This document shows positions 49,738 to 58,476 of a stretch of 64,000 nucleotides of DNA, one piece after another. The notes beneath the pieces were generated by a model. It worked only from the letters and a program-made list of their open reading frames with translations, was not told where the DNA came from and searched no databases. How positions within the stretch are numbered: the stretch's first letter is position 1; each line of letters starts with the position of its first letter. Made by a program: the position numbers and the translations under genes. The DNA comes from Acanthaster planci (Eukaryota; Echinodermata; Asteroidea; Valvatida; Acanthasteridae), in assembly GCF_001949145.1 (NCBI RefSeq), contig NW_019091380.1:2734254-2798253 (forward strand). The letters run 5' to 3'.

Positions 49738-49959
49738 GAGTGGCCGATGAATGGGGGTAAGAACCTGGCCGAGCTGCCTACCCCGCATGACCTCCTGATG
49801 ACTGGCCACGAGGACGGCACCGTCCGCTTCTGGGATGCCTCCACCGTCTCCCTGAAGTTCCTCTACAAGTTAAGCACCGCCCAGGCCTTTGTGACCGAGG
49901 CTGACCATGCTGACGCAGGGGTAGGCGAGACGGAGGGCGAGTGGCCGCCATTCCGCAAG
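49738..49959 (+). CDS. LLGL1: Lgl exon j: GHEDGTVRFWDAS, propeller 2 start
   Basis: This 222-nt, phase 0-0 exon encodes EWPMNGGKNLAEL, LLMTGHEDGTVRFWDAS, LKFLYKLSTAQAF and GEWPPFRK. The WD repeat GHEDGTVRFWD is identical to human LLGL1, and WPPFRK is Lgl-specific. The acceptor is TGAAG|GAG and the donor AAG|gtaaga. Confidence 0.98.
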
Positions 49960-50659
49960 GTAAGACTGCATCAGAATCTCATGGTTAGATCTTAGTCTGG
50001 GTACACTTTATTAGGTGGACGTAGCCAAAGCTAATTTTGGATACATCCAGAGAAGGAGAGGAATCGGATAGTGATAGTTGGATAAACAGACTTTCATAAT
50101 ACATGAGCTAGTTAGGAGAGTACCATCAGTTATTTATGGCTAGACCTTAGGGCATTACTGGATATCAATAGCCATGTACATTGCATTGTACAGCATGAAA
50201 CCAGGACCATTCATGATGGATTTATGACGATACCTGGCTGTAGCTTGCTCATTCCATTCTGTGTTAGTTTCTCTTTCACTGTTGAATGAAATGAAAGAGA
50301 GGCTCATGGGTAACTGTTTCAACTGGTCACAAAGACTGTACATTCCAGTGAAAACTGTTCACAGATGTGTTCCTTGCTTCACACTCCACCTGCCTGCAAT
50401 AGGTTTTTCAAGCTGAACGTTGTTGAGGCGTAAAACTGTACAATCCCGTTTCAGCATGGAGCCCATTGAATTTACTTGAAGAATTCACCTCTTTGTTCAC
50501 GAGTATAATTGCAAAATCTGTTGTTTTAAATGCGAATGTACTGTGTTCACCTAATGAGTCCAGTGGTGTCACGACAGAGTTCCTGACAGAATTTTCAATG
50601 TTCACAGCAGAGTTCATTAGTAGTTGTGTGTTCCTGCATCCATTCCCCCACCCACCCAG
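49960..50659 (+). other. Lgl intron
   Basis: A 0.7-kb intron ending in CCCACCCACCCAG. I see no other feature. Confidence 0.9.
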
Positions 50660-50812
50660 GTTGGCAATTTTGACCCCTTCAGCGACGATCCTCGCCTGGG
50701 CATCCAGAGGATTGTCCTGTGCCCGGTCAGTGGCTCCCTGCTGGTGGGAGGCACCGCTGGCCAGGTGGTCATTCTCAACATCGGAACGGAGGAGGTAGAG
50801 AAGACCGTGGAG
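50660..50812 (+). CDS. LLGL1: Lgl exon k: [13 protein letters not shown]
   Basis: This 153-nt, phase 0-0 exon encodes [37 protein letters not shown] and [14 protein letters not shown]. It matches VGCFDPYSDDPRLGVQKV and VAGTAGQVLVLEL of human LLGL1. The donor is GAG|gtaagc. Confidence 0.97.
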
Positions 50813-51534
50813 GTAAGCAATCTCAAAGCTTATTTCAGCCGGCTCATGTGGGTTAGCTGACACAGTTACCCCTTTCGTGACTGAAGCTTTTGTATGCTCT
50901 CATTGGTGAGCTTTTTTTGAGAGACCCACAGTCGTCTCGATGCATGTTGGTCCCATTCATCAACGATTCCCAATGGGCGTATTAATTCACGCAGCAGTAA
51001 AGCATGTCCAGTGTTGAAATAAATTGAACGCAATGATTTCCTGTGGGACTAATTAAGCTAAAAATGGAGAAACGCTCAATGGGGCATTGAACCACTCTAG
51101 AAGATCATAAAGAAGCTACTAAGAAGATTTCTGCTCAGAGATGAAATCATGGTCAGGGTGGCGTGGTTGGACGTTTCCTCATCGTGCTTTCAGTTCTTGA
51201 GAGATGTTGTTTGTGTGAAAGTCAGTAACATGATGCTCATTAGACAGATTTCCTCCGCCTTGTGTGGTTGAAAAATGTAAAGTATTGCACAGCATGCCAC
51301 TTTCTTGTAATTTTTTCTGTTTGTGGGCAAGGATGTAAACAACAGCGTGATAGGGTTTCCACATTTTCTTGCAGAGGAAAAATTGAAAGGCCTGTCTTGT
51401 GGGTCTGACCGAAATAGAGGTAGAACTTTGGTGATTAATTTGAAAGAAAATTATTCTTATTATTAATCAAAGGGGAAATACAACATTAAAACCTGCAGAT
51501 AAATGTAAATAACGATTGTTTTCTTGTCCTGCAG
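50813..51534 (+). other. Lgl intron
   Basis: A 0.7-kb AT-rich intron. Nothing beyond splice signals is seen. Confidence 0.9.
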
Positions 51535-51984
51535 AGCTTTCCAATTCAGATTGTCGGGGAGCAAGACAAATTTGTGTGGAAGGGCCATGAGTCGCTGGGT
51601 GTCAAGGAAGATGCCCTGAAGTTTGCCCCTGGCTTCCAGCCGTCCATGGTGGTGCAAGCCCAACCCCCGGCCTCCATCACAGCCCTGGCCCTTCAAACTA
51701 GCTGGGGGTTGGCTGGCCTGGGCACCAGCCATGGCTTTGCCCTGTTTGACACCGTGCAGAAGAAGCTGGTCAGCGCCCACTGCACCCTGAACCCCAACGA
51801 CCTGTCGTCCACGGGGCAGCCCATGACCCGCAAGCGCTCCATGGCCAAGTCGCTGCGTGCCTCCATCCGCAGGCTGCGGAAGAGGCGGGACCACAGGGCT
51901 GGATCGCCCAAGAAGGAGCGAGCGGAAGGCGGAGCCAGTGGATCTGGGGAGGGCGTGCAGACCACGGACATTGACGCAGACAAG
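51535..51984 (+). CDS. LLGL1: Lgl exon l: propeller 2 and aPKC-site loop
   Basis: This 450-nt exon, the largest, is phase 0-0. It encodes WKGHESLGVKEDAL, FQPSMVVQAQPPASITALAL, LAGLGTSHGFALFD and CTLNPND, then the basic loop RKRSMAKSLRASIRRLRKRR (51829-51888 by codon order). The three serines are spaced every four residues, as in the Lgl loop that aPKC phosphorylates and that also binds phosphoinositides by charge. Human LLGL1 has KSLKKSLRQSFRRIRKSR. Downstream is a Gly/Ser/Glu-rich linker. The exon is GC-richer than the surrounding introns. Confidence 0.98.
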
Positions 51985-52522
51985 GTATAAAACACCGAGA
52001 GAAAACCTTTACATACCCAAAATTATTCTCCTGGAATTGAATACACAAGCTCACTGCTCTTGAAAAATTAATAAAACTTGCAAATGAAACGAGTGGGTGT
52101 ACAGACCACAGGCATTGACAAAATGGAGAAATTTGAGAAAAGTATTGGCAGCCTGACATTGCTTGTCCTTAAACACTCATCGTTTCAAAACACATTAAAT
52201 TCTTCCAGAATTGAGTGCATGGCCTTTTCTTAGGGAAAGAAACTTAAAGTTTTATACTTTAATATTTTCGATTTAAATTCTTACGAAATTTTATTTCTCA
52301 AAAAACCCCACTTTTTTTAAATCTTTTCAACACCTTAAAGATATCACACAGATGACTGTGTTTGCTGAATTCTGCTTAATTATTGTTTAAGTTGGAAAAT
52401 AACGTATTATACTGTTTGTTTGCTCTGTTTAGCAAGATTACAGTATCAGTATTTGAATTTTCCAGTGTAACTGTTGTGTGGACTTCATGTTGATTTCTGG
52501 TTTTTCTTTCCTCGTTTTGTAG
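51985..52522 (+). other. Lgl intron
   Basis: A 0.5-kb AT-rich intron ending TTTTGTAG. A weak echo of the preceding exon end (GGTGTACAGACCACAGGCATTGAC near 52090) may be a decayed duplication, but it is short. Confidence 0.85.
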
Positions 52523-52667
52523 CCTGAGGGCAAGGAAGACAGCGGTGCCAAGTCCAGCCCCACCCGCGAGATGGCCCAGGTGGAACGCAAGATTGAAGCC
52601 AGGAGTGATGACACCAAGACCAGCATGGTCCGATGCCTGTACTTTGCCAACACCTTTGTCAATGACA
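52523..52667 (+). CDS. LLGL1: Lgl exon m: RRIEAR-like, [11 protein letters not shown]
   Basis: This 145-nt exon encodes [33 protein letters not shown] and [15 protein letters not shown], matching VQRRIEPRS and GVVRCLYFADTF of human LLGL1. The entry phase is 0 and the donor is GACA|gtaagt (phase 1). Its 3' end is duplicated at 52897-52965. Confidence 0.97.
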
Positions 52668-53188
52668 GTAAGTCCCCTGAATCTGAACACTGCCCCTTGT
52701 CTATAAGAGGCAGACCACTCCCCTTCCCCCCCAAAAAACCATGCCTTTGGCACCCCTGACCCTTGGGCGTAGTTAAACAGCGTACAATCTCCATTGAATT
52801 AATACCATTATGATGTGAATGTCTGTTGGACCTACAGTCCACATGCCAACAATTCAGCTATCTGGTGATTCAGGACTTGATACGCTGGACTCTAATCCAG
52901 CATGGTCCGATGCCTGTACTTTGCCAACACCTTTGTCAATGACAGTAAGTCCCCTGAATCTGAACGCTGGACTCTAATCCAGCATGGCGTCATCTTAAAG
53001 AGGTTTACGGACAAGGAAGTCTCTCTGATGTTATTTTGTTTGCGTTGAGTTTCAGGAAGCTCTGGTCGCTTTGCTGCTTTGTCCGTTTTCACAAGTCGCT
53101 CAGTAGAAAAACACAAACTGGTGAGAAAAAAACCCCATTTCAAGATTAATGACTCATTCCATGCACTTCTGGTGGATCTGTTGTTTAG
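52668..53188 (+). other. Lgl intron with exon-end duplication
   Basis: A 0.5-kb intron whose middle carries a copy of the preceding exon end, described separately. Confidence 0.9.
52882..52987 (+). pseudogene. duplicated 3' end of Lgl exon m (decoy exon)
   Basis: Bases 52897-52965 are identical to 52620-52688: 48 bases of the exon end, its donor and 21 bases of intron. The copy is bracketed by two 24-base direct repeats (52882-52905 and 52964-52987, starting ACGCTGGACTCTAATCC). It keeps an intact GTAAGT donor but no good acceptor directly in front, so it is probably not spliced in. Confidence 0.85.
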
Positions 53189-53305
53189 GCCAGGTGGCAA
53201 CTCCCTCTCTGTGGTGTGGCACTAATGCCGGATCTGTCATCATCTACGTGATCAGCATCCCTGGAGCCGACAAACGAGACACGGACGCAGTGGAGGCAAT
53301 GATTT
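53189..53305 (+). CDS. LLGL1: Lgl exon n: LWCGTNAGSVIIY
   Basis: This 117-nt exon encodes QVATPSLWCGTNAGSVIIYV, then ISIPGADKRDTDAVEAMI, matching PTMWAGTNSGSVFAYALEVP and EQAVEAVLGKE of human LLGL1. The acceptor is GTTTAG|GC (phase 1) and the donor is ATTT|gtaaga (phase 1). Confidence 0.96.
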
Positions 53306-53398
53306 GTAAGAATCTGTGTACTATAACAACGGCTCTCAAATATGGCAGTCCACAAATTGACCAATTTGTAATGTAACTTTTAACAGCTAATCTGCCTT

Positions 53399-53520
53399 GA
53401 GCAGAAGCACTCCCCCATGGGTTGAAAAGAGCCTTGTTGGTGGGGCGGGTTTTGTTATGTTGGTAGTGACTTTACCATAACGTGTGCATTTCATAGTCGC
53501 TCCTGAACCGGCAAAGTTCG
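53399..53520. repeat. dispersed repeat, copy 1 (related to 62589-62700)
   Basis: It shares GAAGCAC near the start, and a run reading GTGCATTTC(A/T)TAGTCG followed by TGAACC, with the copy in the intron at 62589. The copies are clearly diverged. Confidence 0.45.
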
Positions 53521-54118
53521 TGAACTAACAGTTCCCATCAATGGAGCCTCCGCTGCTAGGAAAATTGCACCCTCTCTTCGTCCTGCTGGGGTTGCCCATA
53601 CACTGACAGGATTCATTTCTTTACCCTATGCACCCCACTTTGGGGAGACGGGCAATTTTCAAAACAGCAGATAGATTTTGATTTAAAAAAAGGTTGCATT
53701 CCGATTTGTGAGTGATCTGAAGGTAAAAACCATGTGAAGAAGCGCATATATAATTTCATCATCTTGATTCAGTATTCAACCAAAATACGGACCAAACAAT
53801 TAAGATGCAACATAAAACCCCAGTCCCAAGTGGACAATAAATTAAACTACTCACGACAGGGCGAAGATGAATGAAGTATGTTTTAAAAATTAGAGGAGCA
53901 AAAACAAAACACATTTAAAAAATAAATTCATTTAATTGCAGCAGCAAAATTCATAAATAATTTTCTGAAATTTGTGTGAACCAAAAGGGAGAGGATTACA
54001 GGAGAACCCAAATGCCCAGCCATGTTTTCAACGCAGTCAATAACAGGCAAACTGGTACTAGTTGCCATTGGGTCTAGTACCCAGCCTTATCTATGCTTTC
54101 CCTTTTGGTTTTATGATA

Positions 54119-54240
54119 CAAGGTTCCCATGGTCTAGGAAAAAACCTTGAGAAGTCTTTGAATTTTATTTTCCATTCTCAGGTACCAAAAAATACATGGA
54201 AATTGGTAAAAATGGCAAAAATAGTCACAGATAAGTCGCA
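54119..54240. repeat. dispersed repeat starting CAAGGTTCCCA, copy 2
   Basis: It starts CAAGGTTCCCATGG and continues with GAAAAAACCTTGAGAAGTC. It is related to the segment at 29929. The boundary is uncertain. Confidence 0.4.
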
Positions 54241-54344
54241 CATGTTTTGGGACCAATTTATTCAAAATTTCAAATGGAAAACAAATTGGAAACAAATGTT
54301 GCATCTCTCATAGTTAAATCTACATTTAAATAAACCGGTCATGG

Positions 54345-54388
54345 ATCTTCATCATTTAGTCACAGATCTTCATCATTTAGTCACAGAA
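54345..54388. repeat. 21-bp tandem duplication
   Basis: ATCTTCATCATTTAGTCACAG occurs twice in a row. Confidence 0.85.
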
Positions 54389-54510
54389 TTGAATTATTGA
54401 CCCTAAAGATGCAGGAATCCTGCGTCGGTGAAGGAGAAGCTTCAGGTTCAACCTCGCTAACCTTTGATCATGTTATATAACTTTATATAATTTTTTCGAC
54501 CTCATCACAG

Positions 54511-54674
54511 CTAAGGAGATCAGGTTGAAGCACGGCGCCCCCGTGGTGTCTCTGGTCATTGTGGACAGTGACACCTACCCCTTGCCAGACCCCATTGATG
54601 TACAGAACGAGCGAGCCAAGCCACCCAACATGAGCGGCCATAGCCTCATCGTGTGCTCCGAGGAACAGTTCAAG
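54511..54674 (+). CDS. LLGL1: Lgl exon o: KHGAPVVSLVIVDSD, EEQFK
   Basis: This 164-nt exon encodes KEIRLKHGAPVVSLVIVDSD, then TYPLPDPIDV, AKPPNMSGHSLIVCSEEQFK. It matches human KEVQLMHRAPVVAIAVLDG, LPEPYE and IASEEQFK. The acceptor is ATCACAG|CT (phase 1) and the donor is AAG|gtaggt (phase 0). Confidence 0.97.
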
Positions 54675-56003
54675 GTAGGTTGTAAGCTGTAGCCGCTGTG
54701 TCACCTAGCTCACATCAGCACAGTCCAAGATCAATGCCCGCACATCTCCCAACCTGCAGAGCATTGCTGCAGTAGAATTTATGTAGGAGATAGAGCACAA
54801 TCAGAGCTAGGAAAAATCTGACTTTTCTAGATTTTAAAATAAAGCAGGTGATGGGCTGAGACCTGATTGGATTAGCAAGAGACAAATTTTAAAGCGGGAG
54901 ACTTACGGAAAAAAGGAAGGGCAAAAACCCTGACGTTTTGCACCTTCATCATGAATTTATTGAGCATAGTTACTTACTTTTCATAGACACCTCTCCAACT
55001 GCCTGCTTATTTGTATGAGCAGCCAGAGTTTGCAGAAATATCACCCTAGCTCGATGTCGGATTTAACCTCAAAATATACATTTGCTTCATCACCTTAAAG
55101 AAGGGAGTTTGTTGTGTCGTATTAAGTGCCTGTAGTTGTATTTATGTGGTGTTTTGATACCTGAGTGACAAATTTTGATACCTGAGTGATAAATTTTGAT
55201 ACCTGAGTGACAATTTTTAACCACTTAATGCTGGGGAGCCCGATTTTGGAGACGTTGGCTTAATACGCACAGATGGGGTGCCCAAAATCGGACAGAGGGA
55301 ACTGGCCCTTTGTAACAGAAAACCGTACTCGGAATAAAAGACTGGGCTGCTGGGAATTGCCAGTATTTTTTCAATGGCCGATAGCGGAGGTAATCCATCA
55401 TTGTTTTAATACAGTATACCACTGTTGGTGGCATTCAGTGCCAGTGGATTACGACTGGGGACAAAAGGCTCCAGTGATACAATACCGCTGCACACTAATC
55501 TGGCCACATTTGACAAGAGGCCAGCTGCGCACTTGGCCAGTTTCGGGAACAAAAGAAAATTACGTAACACTGCGCAATCTGGGCTCTCTTTACACGGCAA
55601 CAGGCCTGGCTGAAATACCCGGGCGTCAATAGATGTTGTCTGTCAGATTGGAGTAGAAACCAGACAGTCATTTGTGTGGTTGTAAGCGTCCAGTAAATGG
55701 AGATATGAATTTTTAAAGAATTTTGAAAGCAGAACAAAATGAAAATCGCCCGGCCCAGCAGAACAAACATAGATAAATGGGCCCGGCGCAAAGTTGTTAA
55801 CACTTAATGAATTACATGTATTCTTGTACTCTTGTGCTGACAGCCAGCCAAAGTTTTACCAGCCCTGTGGGAAAAAACCTGATTGTGAAATAAGAAAGGA
55901 AGACCTTATTTAGCATTGACCAAACTGAATTTTATCTCAGATGCGATTGGACAGTCTCAATAGGCTTGCTGATGTTTGACCCTTCTCTCTTCCCTTATCC
56001 CAG
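54675..56003 (+). other. Lgl intron
   Basis: A 1.3-kb intron with three 23-bp tandem units at about 55149-55217. Open frames around 55273-55632 have no recognisable domain. Confidence 0.85.
55149..55217. repeat. 23-bp tandem repeat, three copies
   Basis: Units of GATACCTGAGTGACAAATTT, with single-base variation, repeat three times. Confidence 0.85.
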
Positions 56004-56109
56004 GTATTCCACCTGCCCAGCCTGAAGCCATTCCGCAAGACCAAGCTGACCGCTCACGATGGGTCCAAGGTTCGCAAGGTCAGCTACATCAACTTCAGAA
56101 GCCGAAGTG
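56004..56109 (+). CDS. LLGL1: Lgl exon p: KLTAHDGSKVRKV
   Basis: This 106-nt exon encodes VFHLPSLKPFRKTKLTAHDG and SKVRKVSYINFRSRS, matching VFTLPKVSAKTKFKLTAHEG and CRVRKV of human LLGL1. Entry phase is 0. The donor is AGTG|gtgagt (phase 1). Confidence 0.97.
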
Positions 56110-56330
56110 GTGAGTTTGCGAATTGAATTTGACACTTGCAAATCTGATCACAAACTTTGAAGGCCTGCCTGACTTGCGACAACATTGTAAGGAATGAGGA
56201 TTTTTTTTCAATGGACTGACCTCCCTCTGAGGTCAGAAAGACAGAAGGACTGTGGAATCCAAAAGACATACCCGTAGCAGTTTGATGGATTGAAACATTG
56301 TGGTTTTGTCTCCCCTCCCCCCCAAAAAAG

Positions 56331-56523
56331 ACGACAACTACTCTGAGAACTGCATCAGTTGCCTGACCAACCTGGGAGAGCTGGCCATCTACAGCATTCC
56401 GGCCCTCAAGAAACAGCTGGGCTTCTCTGCCCTCCGCAAGGAGAACGTGGCTGGCATTCAGTCTCTCATCTTCACGTCTCGCGGGGAGGGATTCTACCTG
56501 CTCTCGCCGTCTGAGCTTGAAAG
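56331..56523 (+). CDS. LLGL1: Lgl exon q: CLTNLGELAIYSIP, SPSELER
   Basis: This 193-nt exon encodes DDNYSENCISCLTNLGELAI, YSIPALKKQLGFSALRKEN and GFYLLSPSELER, matching EDYAETCLACLTNLGDVHVF and GFYLISPSEFER. The acceptor is unusual: the pyrimidine tract is followed by an A run, AAAAAAG|AC (phase 1). The donor is AG|gtcggt (phase 2). Confidence 0.97.
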
Positions 56524-57338
56524 GTCGGTAGACAAATAACTTTCAGTAACTGACGACGTGCTAATGCACCATTATGGTGTTCTTAATATGCTGATGCTTA
56601 ATGCCGGCTGTGTCATCATTAATACTGCTTATCGGATCTAGAAAACATTTCTTAAGGCCATCAGCATGATTGCTTCCGTGGCTGGTAGAAAGAACTAACG
56701 TCATAGGTGTCCATTAACTCCTGGGTGAAGCAAAGCAAGCAGTGACGTCTTCTCATGATTTGTTTCTTGTTCCGTTTACCTTGTCAGTAATTTCTAAGAG
56801 GTTATCATATCGTTGGAAGTTTTCACCATTCAATATCTCAATCTTTCAGGGTTGTATTGGTTTGAATTGTTTTGTCAGGGTTGAATGCTTCCAGTGCTTT
56901 GGCATTTTCTGGATTTTTTCCGGTGCAAATTGAGAAGAGATTTGGTGGCCTATAACCCCTTCACGGCAGGATTCTTTTGACTGTGACTGCTGGGCTGTGG
57001 TATGCCCTGAGTGGAGGGCTTTGTCCAGCAGTGGGCCCCATTGAACCAGTAGCTGTATGGTGAATAGACTGTATGTGTGGTATGCACCAGTCCTCACACA
57101 ATGGTGCGGTAGTAGCAGTCATCCGTAGCGAAGGGGTTAATGTGGTGGGCAGCCTAATTCTGGATACTTGCAATACGTTTCCAGTAGACCTTTTTTTCAT
57201 GTATTCCTTCTTATGGGAGCTTGATAGATGGCGGCCAGCCTCATTGCCATAGGAAGGCACACATGTATGTAAACAAAGCGTGATGTCGTTATGTTACAGT
57301 TCTGTTTCAAAACGCCAATTTTCCTTTATTTCTCCTAG
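56524..57338 (+). other. Lgl intron with TTAA-type MITE
   Basis: A 0.8-kb intron, nearly a quarter of which is the element at 56952-57140. Confidence 0.85.
56952..57140. mobile_element. TTAA-type MITE, 181 bp
   Basis: The element starts CCCCTTCACGG (56956) and ends CCGTAGCGAAGGGG (57136), giving inverted ends of about 14 bases with small differences. It is followed by TTAA (57137-57140) and preceded by ATAA, one base off. GACTGCTGGGC and GTAGCAGTC form a second inner inverted pair. The structure is like the element at 12021-12334, with a different end sequence. Confidence 0.65.
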
Positions 57339-57646
57339 GTTCTCTCTGTCTGCCCGGTACTTCACCGAGCCCATGTGCATGCTGGAGCTGCCCGAGGGCA
57401 TGCGGCCTCCACCCCCGGAGCCTGAGCCGGAACCTGCCCCCCAGGAACCGGAGGCCCCTGTGGACGGCCACCCCATCGCTGAGGAGGCCCCACCCGCTGA
57501 GGAGCCTGCTGCAGTGGCTGAGGAAGCTGCCCCCGCTGAGGAGTCGGCCCCGCCCGCCAGTGATGATGCGGCACCAGAAACAAGGACAGAGACAACGACA
57601 GTGGTGGTACAGGAGACTGACATGGATGACCCCATGATGATTCAGA
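57339..57646 (+). CDS. LLGL1: Lgl exon r: FSLSAR plus Pro/Glu/Ala-rich tail
   Basis: This 308-nt exon begins FSLSARYFTEPMCMLELPEG, matching human RFSLSARNITEPLCSLDI, and then diverges into low-complexity sequence: PPPPEPEPEPAPQEPEAP, EEAPPAEEPAAVAEEAAPAEE, and TETTTVVVQETDMDDPMMIQ in fragments. The GC-rich, repetitive coding suggests expansion of a short EEAPP/AEE unit. The acceptor is CTCCTAG|G (phase 2) and the donor is CAGA|gtgagt (phase 1). The tail is presumably disordered. Confidence 0.95.
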
Positions 57647-58320
57647 GTGAGTAACTGGTATTTGAATTTAAAAAAAAAAATTCCACAATTTGTGATCTGC
57701 TCAGTTAAAATGATTCATAAGGCCTTCTTTTTTCAGTCACTTTGTTTCAGTTTACATTAGAAAGAGCAGAGAAAGTTGAGCATTTGTGTTGATGAATCTC
57801 TCAGTTTGAAAATGGACATTACTTGGGTGAAAAATGTCGAGGGCTCCTATCGATTTACACTGTGTTAGATTCTTATCAAAGTCTTTAACTTTTTAGTGGC
57901 TCATGCGACTGAGAACTCTTTTTCACAGAGTTGTTCACATTCTGCTTTGCTGAAAGGGCCAAACTGTAAAATGTGTGTTTTTTACCAAACTGTCTGCATT
58001 TTGAGTAGTTTGACATTTTCCTCAAAGTCACCATTAAGAGGTTTTACTTGGATCACTCGTATCTCACAGCATTTAATGGATGCCATCCCAGCTACCTGTC
58101 TTGTCGTTTTGACGGGAAATAACCGCCTAGTGAGGGCACACCAAACTAATTGCCCTCAACGGTCCATCATTAGTTGTAATTTTGTGCAGTATTTGTTCAG
58201 AAGGTGTGGTTGTACACTGGCCACAGCTGATGGGGTCCAAACTAGGCTGGCTAGTTTGGACGGTCAAGAATTACAATTCCAGCCTGACCAGTTGAATCTT
58301 TTGTTTGCCCACTTGATCAG
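57647..58320 (+). other. Lgl intron
   Basis: A 0.7-kb intron. An open frame runs through it (57896-58450) in a different frame from the exon and is ignored. Confidence 0.85.
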
Positions 58321-58476
58321 GTGGGACTACAGTGAAGACGGTGAAAACATCCAGCACCACTGTGGTCAAGACAGAGCGGACACTCATCTCATCATCCAGC
58401 TCTGGCGATCAGAAGGTGGTCAAGACGACAGAGGAGACTGTGATCACTAGCGGTGGGGATCACCAGACTCCAGAGG
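58321..58476 (+). CDS. LLGL1: Lgl exon s: Thr/Val/Lys-rich tail segment
   Basis: This 156-nt exon encodes GTTVKTVKTSSTTVVKTER, TLISSSSSGDQKVVKTTEE and TVITSGGDHQTPE. KTVKT, VVKTE and VVKTTE are internal echoes of one short unit. No equivalent is recalled in vertebrate or fly Lgl. Exon status rests on phase continuity (1 in, 1 out), the LIRC-free frame, acceptor TTGATCAG|GT and donor GAGG|gtaaga. It may be alternatively spliced, since both flanking phases are 1. Confidence 0.8.

Larger units (their letters stand above)
53306..54510 (+). other. Lgl intron with repeat fragments
   Basis: A 1.2-kb intron. It contains a dispersed repeat copy at about 53399-53520, a CAAGGTTCCCA repeat copy at about 54119-54240 and a 21-bp duplication at 54345-54388. 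Confidence 0.85.

Noticed and set aside
57896-58450. 184-residue open frame overlapping Lgl exon s
   Set aside because: It is in a different frame from the phase-consistent exon and runs through intron sequence; chance frame.
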